From Williamsia serinedens (GTDB taxonomy: Bacteria > Actinomycetota > Actinomycetes > Mycobacteriales > Mycobacteriaceae), in NCBI RefSeq assembly GCF_024171725.1, contig NZ_JAMTCG010000005.1:434001-498000 (forward strand): a stretch of 64,000 bases of DNA, read 5' to 3'. Below, piece after piece: positions 8,827-16,830 of this stretch. Within the stretch, counting starts at the first letter, position 1, and each line of letters starts with the position of its first letter. The notes beneath the pieces are model-generated. The model saw nothing but the letters and a program-made list of their open reading frames with translations. It was not told the origin of the DNA and did not search any database. A program made the position numbers and the translations under genes.

Positions 8827-9727
8827 CTTTTCTCCCAGTGATCAATGGATGGTTCGGCCGAGGGCGAGACCGACCCAAGAACAGTTCTATGTGTTCGTCG
8901 TTAGCTCCGGCCGTAAGATTCCGGTGCCAAAGCGCACCTCCCTGCGTCCCGGGCTGAATCTCGAACATGGTTTCCCCCGTGGCAACAGAAACTTGTCCTG
9001 CTTGTAGGGAACGATACTTCAGCCAGACGTCGTCTGCATCTGGGCACTCAACGCAGGCGCGCTCCAAATCTAGTGGACTGGGGCCCAGCGAGCCCGGCGG
9101 ATACAGAATCGCGCCAACGCCCGTCAAAAAGACGTCGGCGGACGCCACCATCGGTATGGCCCTTTTCCAGGTAGAATACTCTTTAACTCGCCCGGTCGAA
9201 TCCCGCTCGATTTGGTAGCCGCGCGTCCCAACCACAGAATGCGGCGAATGGCGGGACACCTCGCGGAGCTTCGTCAGCAGATCTGGTCGGTATATAACGT
9301 CGTCGTCCACCGTGATGAGATTCTTGTCTCCAATGGTTCCGTACAAAAATACTTTTTTATAAGAGCGTAGATCTGATTCTGTAAATACAACGCGAACGTC
9401 GACATGCGACTTTCGCGACACGCGTTCGAATTGTAGTGGAACGCGATCGAACTGACTTCGCGCGAGAACGATAACGATAGAGTCGGGGGGGTCGAGCTGG
9501 AGACAGATCGACTTCAAAGCGCGGACTGCAGAAGGCAGCCTTCGCGGGAATGTCGTCAAGCACACAACTGCTTTACCCTCTCCGACGCTCGTCCGACGCT
9601 TCTCTATGAGCGCTTGAATCAAGCAAAATGGAAAGGCGAATACCACCAGTAACCAAGCCGCACACTGCAAGCGATTAAGGATCTTTCGAATCAGATGGGT
9701 GCATACAAGTTTGAAATTAGAATTCAC
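8819..9727 (-). CDS. Putative glycosyltransferase, membrane-associated
   Basis: A 302-residue protein with an N-terminal hydrophobic segment ('[19 protein letters not shown]') and then a GT-A-like region. '[20 protein letters not shown]' resembles the first strand and helix of GT2-type enzymes, and '[19 protein letters not shown]' contains a DDD motif that would bind the nucleotide-sugar and metal. The overall pattern is seen in poorly characterised polysaccharide-locus glycosyltransferases. Donor and linkage are unknown. It overlaps its neighbours on both sides (8 bases with gmd, 4 with the acetyltransferase). GC content is low, with long A/T runs around 9350. Confidence 0.6.
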   Translation of the reverse strand: MNSNFKLVCTHLIRKILNRLQCAAWLLVVFAFPFCLIQALIEKRRTSVGEGKAVVCLTTFPRRLPSAVRALKSICLQLDPPDSIVIVLARSQFDRVPLQFERVSRKSHVDVRVVFTESDLRSYKKVFLYGTIGDKNLITVDDDVIYRPDLLTKLREVSRHSPHSVVGTRGYQIERDSTGRVKEYSTWKRAIPMVASADVFLTGVGAILYPPGSLGPSPLDLERACVECPDADDVWLKYRSLQAGQVSVATGETMFEIQPGTQGGALWHRNLTAGANDEHIELFLGRSRPRPNHPLITGRKDE

Positions 9728-10266
9728 GAGGAACTGCTTCCGCCCAAAACCCGCGCAGGATTGCCTACGGCGACCGACATCTCAGGCACATCAGATAGCA
9801 CCACAGAACCAGCGCCGATTGTTGAAAAAGGTCCGATTGTAACTGAACCCAATATTACAACATTTGCGCCGACGTCCACGCCATCATGGATCGTAGGGCA
9901 CCCGCCCTTCGGAATCCTCGTGCCCAACGTGGTCCCGTGTCTCAAGGTTACGCCGTTGCCGACGACGCATGCTTCGTTCACCACTAAGCCAAAACCATGC
10001 GAGATGGCAAGGATATCACCTACCCGGGTCTTCACGGGTAGCTCTATCCCTAGCATCCACTCGGAAATCAACTGATAGATCAGCGTCGGACCGTATGATC
10101 GCCACTTCGGTTTCTCGTTGAAAGGATATCTCATCGCCTGCGCGAAACGAAAAAGCACGAGCAACAGTTGAATTCGCGGCTTTCGCCGATTGACCGAGAC
10201 GTCCTGAAGTACGAACGCGCGCGACAATTGGGGGTCTCGAATTACAGGAAAATTATTTCCTGTCAT
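9724..10266 (-). CDS. Serine acetyltransferase-like O-acetyltransferase (hexapeptide repeat, WcaB/CysE-like)
   Basis: 180 residues. The C-terminal half is a left-handed beta-helix domain: 'HGFGLVVNEACVVGNGVTLR', 'GTTLGTRIPKGGCPTIHDGV' and 'SVAVGNPARVLGG'. The last motif, G-x-P-A-R, ends many CysE/WcaB-type enzymes, and the His in 'ISHGFGLVV' matches the catalytic His of the serine acetyltransferase family. In an exopolysaccharide operon it more probably acetylates a sugar than serine. It overlaps both neighbours by four bases, so translational coupling is likely. Confidence 0.8.
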   Translation of the reverse strand: MTGNNFPVIRDPQLSRAFVLQDVSVNRRKPRIQLLLVLFRFAQAMRYPFNEKPKWRSYGPTLIYQLISEWMLGIELPVKTRVGDILAISHGFGLVVNEACVVGNGVTLRHGTTLGTRIPKGGCPTIHDGVDVGANVVILGSVTIGPFSTIGAGSVVLSDVPEMSVAVGNPARVLGGSSSS

Positions 10267-11039
10267 CTGCCTCGCCCGGCTTTTGCGCGATCTCTTTGCA
10301 CGGCACGATATAGTAGCCGGTCGGATATGTTAAAAAAAGGACGCATACGAGACACAATTCGAGCCGAAGTTGCCCCGAGATACCTCATCCGTATCGATTC
10401 CGCCTCTCTTCGGTCGGTATTATTGAATGTGATGCTGCTTTGATGGAGGCGAAACGATGCTAACTCGCGATCTAGATAAGAGACGCGGCCTTCTAAACGC
10501 AATCGAAGAAAAAGATCCAAGTCCATTCCGTATTTGAGAGATTCGTCGAGCTTCAACGGTCCACCGTCAGGCCGCGGACGGAATAGGGATCCGGGCTGCG
10601 GAACGATGTCTTTTCCAAACCTCGTGTATAAAATTGCGAGTCTACCCGGATGCGCCACAAACAAGGTTCGACCTGCACCGTCGATATACCGAACATTGCC
10701 GTAGCAAGCAGATGACTCAGGGTGCTCGTCGAGAAAGCGGACGGCGGCCTTTAGGCCGCCGGGAGTAAGTAAATCGTCATCGCCCAGCCAAGCGTAGTAC
10801 CGCGCACTAGGAGATTCCTCCCACCCGAAGTTAATAGCTCGTGATAGGCCGGGCTCGTCAAGATGTCGTACGCTCACGTTCGCTTTACCCACAACTGACT
10901 CGGGTAACGACACCCCTGTGGGACACACGATCGAGAGCGACACTCCAACTCCTTCTTGCTCCAGTATCGAGGTGGCAGACGAGACAAGCCACTCCGGCCG
11001 GCTACCGAGAGTAGGAATTACCATCGAAACATCGATCAT
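10263..11039 (-). CDS. Family 2 glycosyltransferase
   Basis: 258 residues with a GT-A fold starting directly at the N-terminus: 'VSMVIPTLGSRPEWLVSSAT', then 'GLSRAINFGWEE' and the metal/nucleotide-binding 'YYAWLGDDDLLTPGGL'. The later 'KYGMDLDLFLRLRL' holds the ED-like acceptor motif region, here as M-D-L-D. It would add one sugar to the lipid-linked repeat unit on the cytoplasmic face. The start overlaps the upstream GT2 gene by 4 bases (ATGA). Donor sugar unknown. Confidence 0.8.
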   Translation of the reverse strand: MIDVSMVIPTLGSRPEWLVSSATSILEQEGVGVSLSIVCPTGVSLPESVVGKANVSVRHLDEPGLSRAINFGWEESPSARYYAWLGDDDLLTPGGLKAAVRFLDEHPESSACYGNVRYIDGAGRTLFVAHPGRLAILYTRFGKDIVPQPGSLFRPRPDGGPLKLDESLKYGMDLDLFLRLRLEGRVSYLDRELASFRLHQSSITFNNTDRREAESIRMRYLGATSARIVSRMRPFFNISDRLLYRAVQRDRAKAGRGR

Positions 11040-11947
11040 CGCTTGACCCTACAAGTGATTCGTCGAAAGACGAAGAAAATCAGCCCACTCAGCCCCAAAA
11101 GAACGGACCCAATGTGCGCTCGAAAAAATCCGTCCGGTCGCCATGCAAAAACGCTGAAGTCGCCGGCACCAAGTGCCTGCCGCACCATCACTGACCAGAA
11201 AAAATCAGCCCGCGGGATCGGGCCGGTCGTTTGCGCATGTTTGATAAGAAAATTGATACTCTTCTCGTATCCGCCGGATCTTGAGATGGAGGTCGCTGCG
11301 GTGTGCTGCTGATGAATCTCGACGAGAGGCCAAGCGACAAAGACCGGTCCGCCAGCCTGCGCTTCGATCCGTTGCGCCAAGTCCCAATCTTGGTGCCGTG
11401 GAAGGTTGTCGTCCCACCGAATCAAGCACGCAAGCTTTGCTTCAACCACAATACAGCTGCTCTGTAGCAGCGACTCGCCAAATCTCAAACGAGTTCTGGT
11501 TAACGCATAGGACAGAATGTCCTCGGTATCGCGAGGCAAACGATAGGGCATCACGGACGATGTTCTTCCACGATTGAAGTTGGCGCCGCATAGAGACCAT
11601 CGAACACCCGAGTCTCGCATAGCTCCAATTTGAAGGGCCAGCTTGTCCGGTAGCCAAACATCGTCATCGTCGAGATATGCTACATAGTCCGACTGGACTA
11701 GTTCGAGGCCCAAATTCCGCGAAGCGGCACCTCCGACCCCGCCCACCGTGGTTATGACGGTAACTTCGCTAGACACCATCTTGCCCACGTCGGTCAGCAT
11801 TTCTGGCCTGTCGAGCACTACCACCGTCCGAACAACGACTCCTTTCTGCGCTCGTGCACTATCTACCGCGCGACGCAGGGAGTCGCGTCCGACGGTGGGG
11901 ATGATCGCTGTCACAGTCGGCCCGTTTTCAAGTTCATGGCCTGTCAT
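11036..11947 (-). CDS. Family 2 glycosyltransferase with C-terminal hydrophobic tail
   Basis: 303 residues. 'VTAIIPTVGRDSLRRAVDSA' is the GT2 N-terminal strand-loop-helix, 'GGAASRNLGLELVQSDYVAY' leads to 'LDDDDVWLPDKLALQ' with the DxD region, and 'PRHQDWDLAQRIEAQ' carries the Q/E-D-W-D acceptor-site motif. A hydrophobic segment near the C-terminus ('LLGLSGLIFFVF') may anchor it to the membrane. It is the second of two adjacent GT2 enzymes, coupled by 4-base overlaps on both sides. Substrates are not predictable. Confidence 0.82.
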   Translation of the reverse strand: MTGHELENGPTVTAIIPTVGRDSLRRAVDSARAQKGVVVRTVVVLDRPEMLTDVGKMVSSEVTVITTVGGVGGAASRNLGLELVQSDYVAYLDDDDVWLPDKLALQIGAMRDSGVRWSLCGANFNRGRTSSVMPYRLPRDTEDILSYALTRTRLRFGESLLQSSCIVVEAKLACLIRWDDNLPRHQDWDLAQRIEAQAGGPVFVAWPLVEIHQQHTAATSISRSGGYEKSINFLIKHAQTTGPIPRADFFWSVMVRQALGAGDFSVFAWRPDGFFRAHIGSVLLGLSGLIFFVFRRITCRVKR

Positions 11948-12804
11948 AAGGTTCCACTTCGCGAGTACTTTCCAGACACAAAAAGGACTGCAAGGAGTAG
12001 CGGCTCGAGAAGATAACGTCGACTTAGGCGACGAGGATCATCGGCAAGCCGCCAAAGCCACTCGACACCCAGCCGTGCCAACCACCGCGGGCAGAGCGTT
12101 TGCGCTCCGGAAATCTGGTCAATCGCGCCACCTACAAGCGCAATAGTGCATTTCGGCAATTTCTCGTAGTCATTCACTACCAAACTCTCCTGGGTTGGCA
12201 TGCCTAACCCGAAGAGAACTATGTCGGGGCGAAACCCCTGTAACGCGTCGTAATTCGTGGCCCGAAGCGACGCGAGATCTTCGAAGCCGTTCCAGCCTCT
12301 TACACAAGAAGACGGGCAAGCTCGCTCCAGCGCTTTCACTGCTAGCGCGTTCGAAGCTGAGCGAGCGCCTACAACCGCGATCCTAAGAGATTGCTGACGA
12401 AATCCGTCTGCCAAGAGCCAGTCGGTCGACCCGATCCGCTCAATGCGTCTGCGTAAACCCCCAATTTGAGACGCGGGCGAGTCACCGGCTGGTCCACATA
12501 GTCTGAGTCGGGCGGCGAGCCAAACGGGGAACCCGTCGGCCAGAATCAATGAAGCAAAATTCTCAATTCGAGAAAACCCGGGCACTGATTGACGAAGGTA
12601 AAGGCTATGCATGTTGTGTGAACAGATAAGTAGACGTTGGCCCGTGTTTTTCGAAATGGCTTCGACGACATCTTCGGTACCTACCGCGGACACGGAGATA
12701 CCGAGCAGGGGAAGATACACCCTTGGCATTGGGAACGAGATCCAACCATCGAGCGCCGTCTTCTCCCGCGCGGCGGATTTTTCTTGATAGCGAATGGTAT
12801 TCAT
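11944..12804 (-). CDS. WecG/TagA/CpsF family glycosyltransferase
   Basis: 286 residues. The family's core is clear: 'LLICSHNMHSLYLRQ' (normally a T/H-x-N-x-x-H/Y-like segment), 'LILADGFPVWLAARL' (usual form DGxxxVxAxxL), 'PDIVLFGLGMPTQESLV' (usual GxGxPxQE) and 'ALVGGAIDQISGA' (usual VGGxFDxxxG). These enzymes transfer a sugar such as N-acetylmannosaminuronic acid to a lipid-linked acceptor, often as the second sugar of the unit. The D-G-F and G-M-P-T-Q-E residues are intact. It is coupled by 4-base overlaps with Wzy 2 upstream and the GT2 gene downstream. Confidence 0.85.
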   Translation of the reverse strand: MNTIRYQEKSAAREKTALDGWISFPMPRVYLPLLGISVSAVGTEDVVEAISKNTGQRLLICSHNMHSLYLRQSVPGFSRIENFASLILADGFPVWLAARLRLCGPAGDSPASQIGGLRRRIERIGSTDWLLADGFRQQSLRIAVVGARSASNALAVKALERACPSSCVRGWNGFEDLASLRATNYDALQGFRPDIVLFGLGMPTQESLVVNDYEKLPKCTIALVGGAIDQISGAQTLCPRWLARLGVEWLWRLADDPRRLSRRYLLEPLLLAVLFVSGKYSRSGTL

Positions 12805-14138
12805 TTCATTGCCCTCCCGCGCCCCAGCTGGTCCGGTGTCGAACTGACCTCATGCAAATTTGGCCTGTTTTTATTTTTCGCAGTTGTGGTGGCCAGCAGA
12901 ACTACACCAATACCTGGCCATATTAGCCACCCTAAGTATCCGGGTGAGCGCAAGTCTAAAGTTGATTCCGTGATACCGGTGATTAGAAGTGAAACCGTCA
13001 AACCCGCACTGATCTTTTGCAGTCTTCCCGGCTGCGCCGCACGCCAAGTTATCGCCGCGAGAAGAACCACGATGGATGCCACAGCGAAAAGTCCGCCGAC
13101 AGGGAAGTACGTCACAAGCAAATTGTGTCCGTGAAATGCAGTGCGGCCAAGGGGATTGTTGATTTTTGCTATGGATTCATAAAAATCGGGATTAACGCCG
13201 AAAATTTCTGCTTGTCTCCACGCCGCAAAACTTCCCGCCCAAATCCGGCCCCGGCCCGTGAAGGAGTCCGGGTCCGACTGGTTGTACACCGGGATTGTCA
13301 CGACAAGCAATGCGGCAATACCGCTTCCAAGAAGCGCGGCGAATTTCACGTGACGAGCGTCCTTAATAAGTGCGAGGACGAGAACGACCGCTGACGCGGC
13401 AAGGGCGGTGCGGGATGCGGTCCAAGCTATACATACCAGGACGAACGCGGCAACGAGTAAGCAACTCAGTCGCGTCCGCATTGCAAGAACGAACGGTAAG
13501 CCCAGGGCCAAGCACAATCCCAATGTATTTGGGGATCCGAATGGTCCAGCGAGAAGGGTGTCTCCGATAAGCGCCTTGACGTCGGTCGCGCCGGTACCCC
13601 TGACGGTAAGGCCTTCGCCTGGAAAAAAGATGCCGAGTGATGCGGATGAAATTGCTGTCGTCGCAGTCAGAATCCCCAAGGTGCGGCAGAGGGAGATCGG
13701 CTGTGGCCTCCCGAGAACGAGGGCTACCCCGAAAAGGAAATAAAGCGGTAGGCCGAGACCGAGGCTAGAGGAGTGCGCGAAGGTTACCAGCAGGATTGCC
13801 ACCCATGGCGCCAGGAAGACCGATAAAAGACCGATTTTGCTAACTAATCGATTCGTCTCGAGATTAAGTGCAATGACAACGAGCGAAATGAAAAGAACGA
13901 TTCCGATACAGAGTGTTCGTGTCAAGCGAACCCCCGCGTTGGGTGTGCTCGAGCCGACGGTGAGAATCTGGCGTCCAGCAGGCGAGAGGCTTAACCACGC
14001 CGACCCAAATGAGTAGATCCACAGGAAGAAAGTGCTGCAGCTTACCAACTTTGTGTTCAGTGAGTAGTCGCGCGCGCCGAGCCAAATCGCTCCGCCGGCA
14101 GCGACAATGGCGACAGCAAAAATGTATGGAGCGATCAT
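12801..14138 (-). CDS. O-antigen polymerase/ligase-like membrane protein (Wzy 2)
   Basis: 445 residues, with about eleven hydrophobic segments. The large extracytoplasmic loop in the C-terminal third contains 'GRGRIWAGSFAAWRQAEIFG' and 'RTAFHGHNLLVTYFPVGG'. R/G-R-x-x-W and H-N-x-x-x are typical of O-antigen ligase/Wzy_C family members. It would polymerise repeat units made by the leftward operon. It shares little visible sequence with Wzy 1 at 2057-3370, which suggests that the locus serves two different polymers. GC content is low for this genome, and it overlaps its neighbours by 4 bases on each side. Confidence 0.78.
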   Translation of the reverse strand: MIAPYIFAVAIVAAGGAIWLGARDYSLNTKLVSCSTFFLWIYSFGSAWLSLSPAGRQILTVGSSTPNAGVRLTRTLCIGIVLFISLVVIALNLETNRLVSKIGLLSVFLAPWVAILLVTFAHSSSLGLGLPLYFLFGVALVLGRPQPISLCRTLGILTATTAISSASLGIFFPGEGLTVRGTGATDVKALIGDTLLAGPFGSPNTLGLCLALGLPFVLAMRTRLSCLLVAAFVLVCIAWTASRTALAASAVVLVLALIKDARHVKFAALLGSGIAALLVVTIPVYNQSDPDSFTGRGRIWAGSFAAWRQAEIFGVNPDFYESIAKINNPLGRTAFHGHNLLVTYFPVGGLFAVASIVVLLAAITWRAAQPGRLQKISAGLTVSLLITGITESTLDLRSPGYLGWLIWPGIGVVLLATTTAKNKNRPNLHEVSSTPDQLGRGRAMK

Positions 14139-15526
14139 GGTATTTTTTCCGATCGAGAACCATGTGCTTCGTACTCACTCGTCTCTGCAGACTGGGGAGA
14201 AGGCGGGTGCTGGTCGTTCAGAAAAATGAATGCTAGCCCGGGAGCGGTACCGAGTACAGTGAGAGCAAGAGCGAGGGCAAGCGGAACGGCGGTGGCGCCC
14301 AGGCTTGGGCTCATCGCGGCTGTCAGTGAGACCGTTGCCAGAGCAGTAAGTGCGAGTGTTGCCGCTTGGAATCGGACAGCGCGAGCGCCCATCATTGCCA
14401 TTCCGACCGGCAAATTGACCGCCACGGCAAGAACTGCCAAAGCGTACGCGATCAGTGTGCTGGTAGTGGGAACTGCCTGCCCGGCGGTCGAGATTCGTGT
14501 AACCGCGGGGCCTACAAGTATTAGTATCGCGCCCGCCGCTGTTCCGAGTGCGGCGAACGTTGCGATGACAGGCAACACTGCCCCTAAAGCGGGGGCGTCC
14601 CGACGTTCACCCCGAAGAGCGGAAAAGTGAGGCCACAGGGACTGACCGCCAGATTGCAGTACGGAGACTATCGGCGAGAACAGCTGGGACGCTGCAACTA
14701 CGATCGCCACCTGGGTAACCGAAGAAAGGTGAGCAGTCAAAATCCGCCCGCATTGATAGATTAATGGCAAACAGAGTCCGATCATAAGGTTCGCTATGGC
14801 GAGCCCGCCTAATCGGGGGGCTGGTGGCGTTGTGTCGGTTTGAACGCTCACTCCAATTTCGATATCGCTGCGAAGCAATTTTCGCGCAAAAAGTATCCCA
14901 ACTACGCTGAACGTCAACGTTGCCAATTGCGGGAGTGGGATTATGGCCCATAGCGGAAAGCGCAGTAACGAGAACAAGAGTACGGCGATTGCGCCGGTAA
15001 GCGCTGCAGCCGACTGCAGCAGTACTACGAATCTGTTTCGCTGTAGCCCAAGCAATATTCGGTATCCGACCCCGGTCGGTACCGCGGCGCCTACACAGCT
15101 GAAGGCCAGCGCTGCCGCCAGGTTTGTATCCGACGTGTCAATATTTAGAACAGTCGACCATCTACCCCCGACGGCAATTAACCAGCCTATGGCCACCATA
15201 GTGGTACCAATCAGGAAGAGGCGACGAAGAGTTTTCTTTATTGCTTCAAGTATCTGGGTCCTGAAGAAAGTGCGGCGAGAAGCGACAATTTCGGCAATTG
15301 CTCCGCCAAGACCAAGGTCTGTGAAAGGAAGAAGAAGGGGAATGGATAGTACAAGTCCGTATAGCGCTAGGGCCTCGGTGTGATACGCGTTAGTTAGATA
15401 ATGCATTCCCGCAATGGACGCTATTGCTGTGCCTGGCAAGGTGGCCATCTTGATAGTGGCAGATAAAACAACGTCCTTTCGCGTCGCGCTACCGTTCCCG
15501 GTCAGGAGATCTCGGATTCGGGTCAC
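14135..15526 (-). CDS. Oligosaccharide flippase (Wzx 2)
   Basis: About 463 residues with some twelve to fourteen hydrophobic segments and a basic N-terminus ('VTRIRDLLTGNGSATRKDV'). This is the layout of polysaccharide biosynthesis flippases of the MATE/MOP superfamily. The motif 'LPFTDLGLGGAIAEIVASRR' near the N-terminal third corresponds to the family's 'DLGLxxAxxRxxA' segment. GTG 15526 was chosen because it overlaps the preceding stop as GTGA, matching the 4-base overlaps of the rest of this operon; ATG 15568 is also in frame. It pairs with Wzy 2 and the glycosyltransferases beside it. Confidence 0.85.
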   Translation of the reverse strand: MTRIRDLLTGNGSATRKDVVLSATIKMATLPGTAIASIAGMHYLTNAYHTEALALYGLVLSIPLLLPFTDLGLGGAIAEIVASRRTFFRTQILEAIKKTLRRLFLIGTTMVAIGWLIAVGGRWSTVLNIDTSDTNLAAALAFSCVGAAVPTGVGYRILLGLQRNRFVVLLQSAAALTGAIAVLLFSLLRFPLWAIIPLPQLATLTFSVVGILFARKLLRSDIEIGVSVQTDTTPPAPRLGGLAIANLMIGLCLPLIYQCGRILTAHLSSVTQVAIVVAASQLFSPIVSVLQSGGQSLWPHFSALRGERRDAPALGAVLPVIATFAALGTAAGAILILVGPAVTRISTAGQAVPTTSTLIAYALAVLAVAVNLPVGMAMMGARAVRFQAATLALTALATVSLTAAMSPSLGATAVPLALALALTVLGTAPGLAFIFLNDQHPPSPQSAETSEYEAHGSRSEKIP

Positions 15527-16488
15527 TTTGCGAGCAGTCCGCTTAGTTGAGCTGCGCGTTTCAACCATCCGCCAACTTCGATGACTTTCTTGGTGTTCAT
15601 ATCAACGAGGCCCTGATACTTCTCGGCATTTTTTACGAGGGTGCGCACTTGGGTAAGCGGGTCTGCCCAGTCAACGTTCACGACGGGGTCGTAACCGAAG
15701 AGCTCTTGCAGCTCGGCAGGGCTGTCACCGAGCACAATGCAGCCTGCGAAAATTGACTCGAGGTAGCGTTGTGTCATCGTGTGGAATGACCCCGCAACTC
15801 GCTCGTCAGTGGTGGACCTCGTAAAGCAAACCGAAACCCTCGAGGTAGCAAGGGCGCTCGCAAATGATTGCTGGTCACGAGCAATGAGCGCGCCGCGCTG
15901 TTCTTCGACGAGGTATCGGATTTCGGGCTCAAGTGACCGTCCGGCCGCGGCGTGCCAAGTTTCATAGCGCCGTCCGAAATTGACCACCTGCGGTGGCCTA
16001 CTCGCCAGGTCTCGCCCGCCAGCGAGGCGGGCGAAGTTTACGGCTTCGGGTATATGGATTACGGGGATCTCGAGCCGGCTGCGCAGTGTATCCGCAGCCT
16101 GAGAGGAGGTTACGGCTATCGCCTTTGCCCGTGCTCTCCGAAGCTCGATAACCCATTCTTCGACCGCGGGCTCCCACACGTCCCAAGCCAGCACTACCGG
16201 CGTCCCGATGACGCTGGCCATCCTAAGCTGCGCAAATTTCGGACCCATCAAGGGTAGGAAGACGTCCGCAGAAGTAGCCGGACCTATTCTCGTCAACTGT
16301 TGGATTCGAGCGAGCGCAACATCGTACGGCTTGGTCAGATGAATGCTGCGATAGTGCACGCCGAGTGTGTCGAGTCCCCACTGTGCCGCCTCAAGTGCGT
16401 CAACGACGGAGGCGTAGGAGGGCCGGCCCCAATCACGTGGCTGAAGAAGTATGGGCCGTGGGCGGCCCAAGCCTGCGTCTTGTTTCAT
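15523..16488 (-). CDS. Glycosyltransferase (GT-B, CgeB/GT4-like)
   Basis: 321 residues and first gene of the leftward operon. The C-terminal half looks like the donor-binding domain of a GT-B enzyme: 'SRVSVCFTRSTTDERVAGS', then 'TMTQRYLESIFAGCIVLGDS' (the family's 'R-x-x-E-x-x-A-x-G' segment) and 'ELQELFGYDPVVNVDW'. The N-terminal half includes 'VFLPLMGPKFAQLRMA', a probable acceptor-domain loop. The donor is unknown. The upstream region is shared with the divergent Wzz/BY-kinase gene, so both operons may start from the same 340-base control region. Confidence 0.65.
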   Translation of the reverse strand: MKQDAGLGRPRPILLQPRDWGRPSYASVVDALEAAQWGLDTLGVHYRSIHLTKPYDVALARIQQLTRIGPATSADVFLPLMGPKFAQLRMASVIGTPVVLAWDVWEPAVEEWVIELRRARAKAIAVTSSQAADTLRSRLEIPVIHIPEAVNFARLAGGRDLASRPPQVVNFGRRYETWHAAAGRSLEPEIRYLVEEQRGALIARDQQSFASALATSRVSVCFTRSTTDERVAGSFHTMTQRYLESIFAGCIVLGDSPAELQELFGYDPVVNVDWADPLTQVRTLVKNAEKYQGLVDMNTKKVIEVGGWLKRAAQLSGLLAK

Positions 16489-16830
16489 TTCCTCGGATCC
16501 GGCGAGCCAGCCTCACTGCATCGCGCGAGACGTCCACTAAATTGGCGCCAAGTACTTGAAGATCGCAAAGAAGCTTCGCGAACCGCTAGCGTGCGAGCAA
16601 GAGAGAGTTGCCGCTTCGGTGCCAGGGCAACGATAGCCCGAATGAGCAGTATCCGCGACTTGACTCGTGCGGACTGTGCCGCGGGTGAGGTTCGACTACA
16701 GTTCTGAGCAGTTTGAGTCTTGTCCGTTGGTCAGGTGAGAGCCACGGCCTCTACGTTTGCTTCGCGAATGAGTTTTGTGAAGCACGGACTTGCGCTGCCT
16801 CTGGGCAGAATCACGGTGTTAGGAATCGAT
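16489..16830 (+). other. Divergent intergenic region between leftward glycan operon and BY-kinase
   Basis: About 340 bases with no convincing gene. Short open frames here have no recognisable protein pattern. It must carry promoters for both directions. A TTGACT at 16660-16665 could be a -35 element for the kinase, but no good -10 lies 16-18 bases on. If the kinase starts further upstream (TTG 16720, GTG 16735 or ATG 16768), the right part is coding. Confidence 0.4.

Noticed and set aside
16300-16707. Short plus-strand gene in the divergent region
   Set aside because: The frame overlaps the glycosyltransferase start, has no recognisable protein pattern and no ribosome site.
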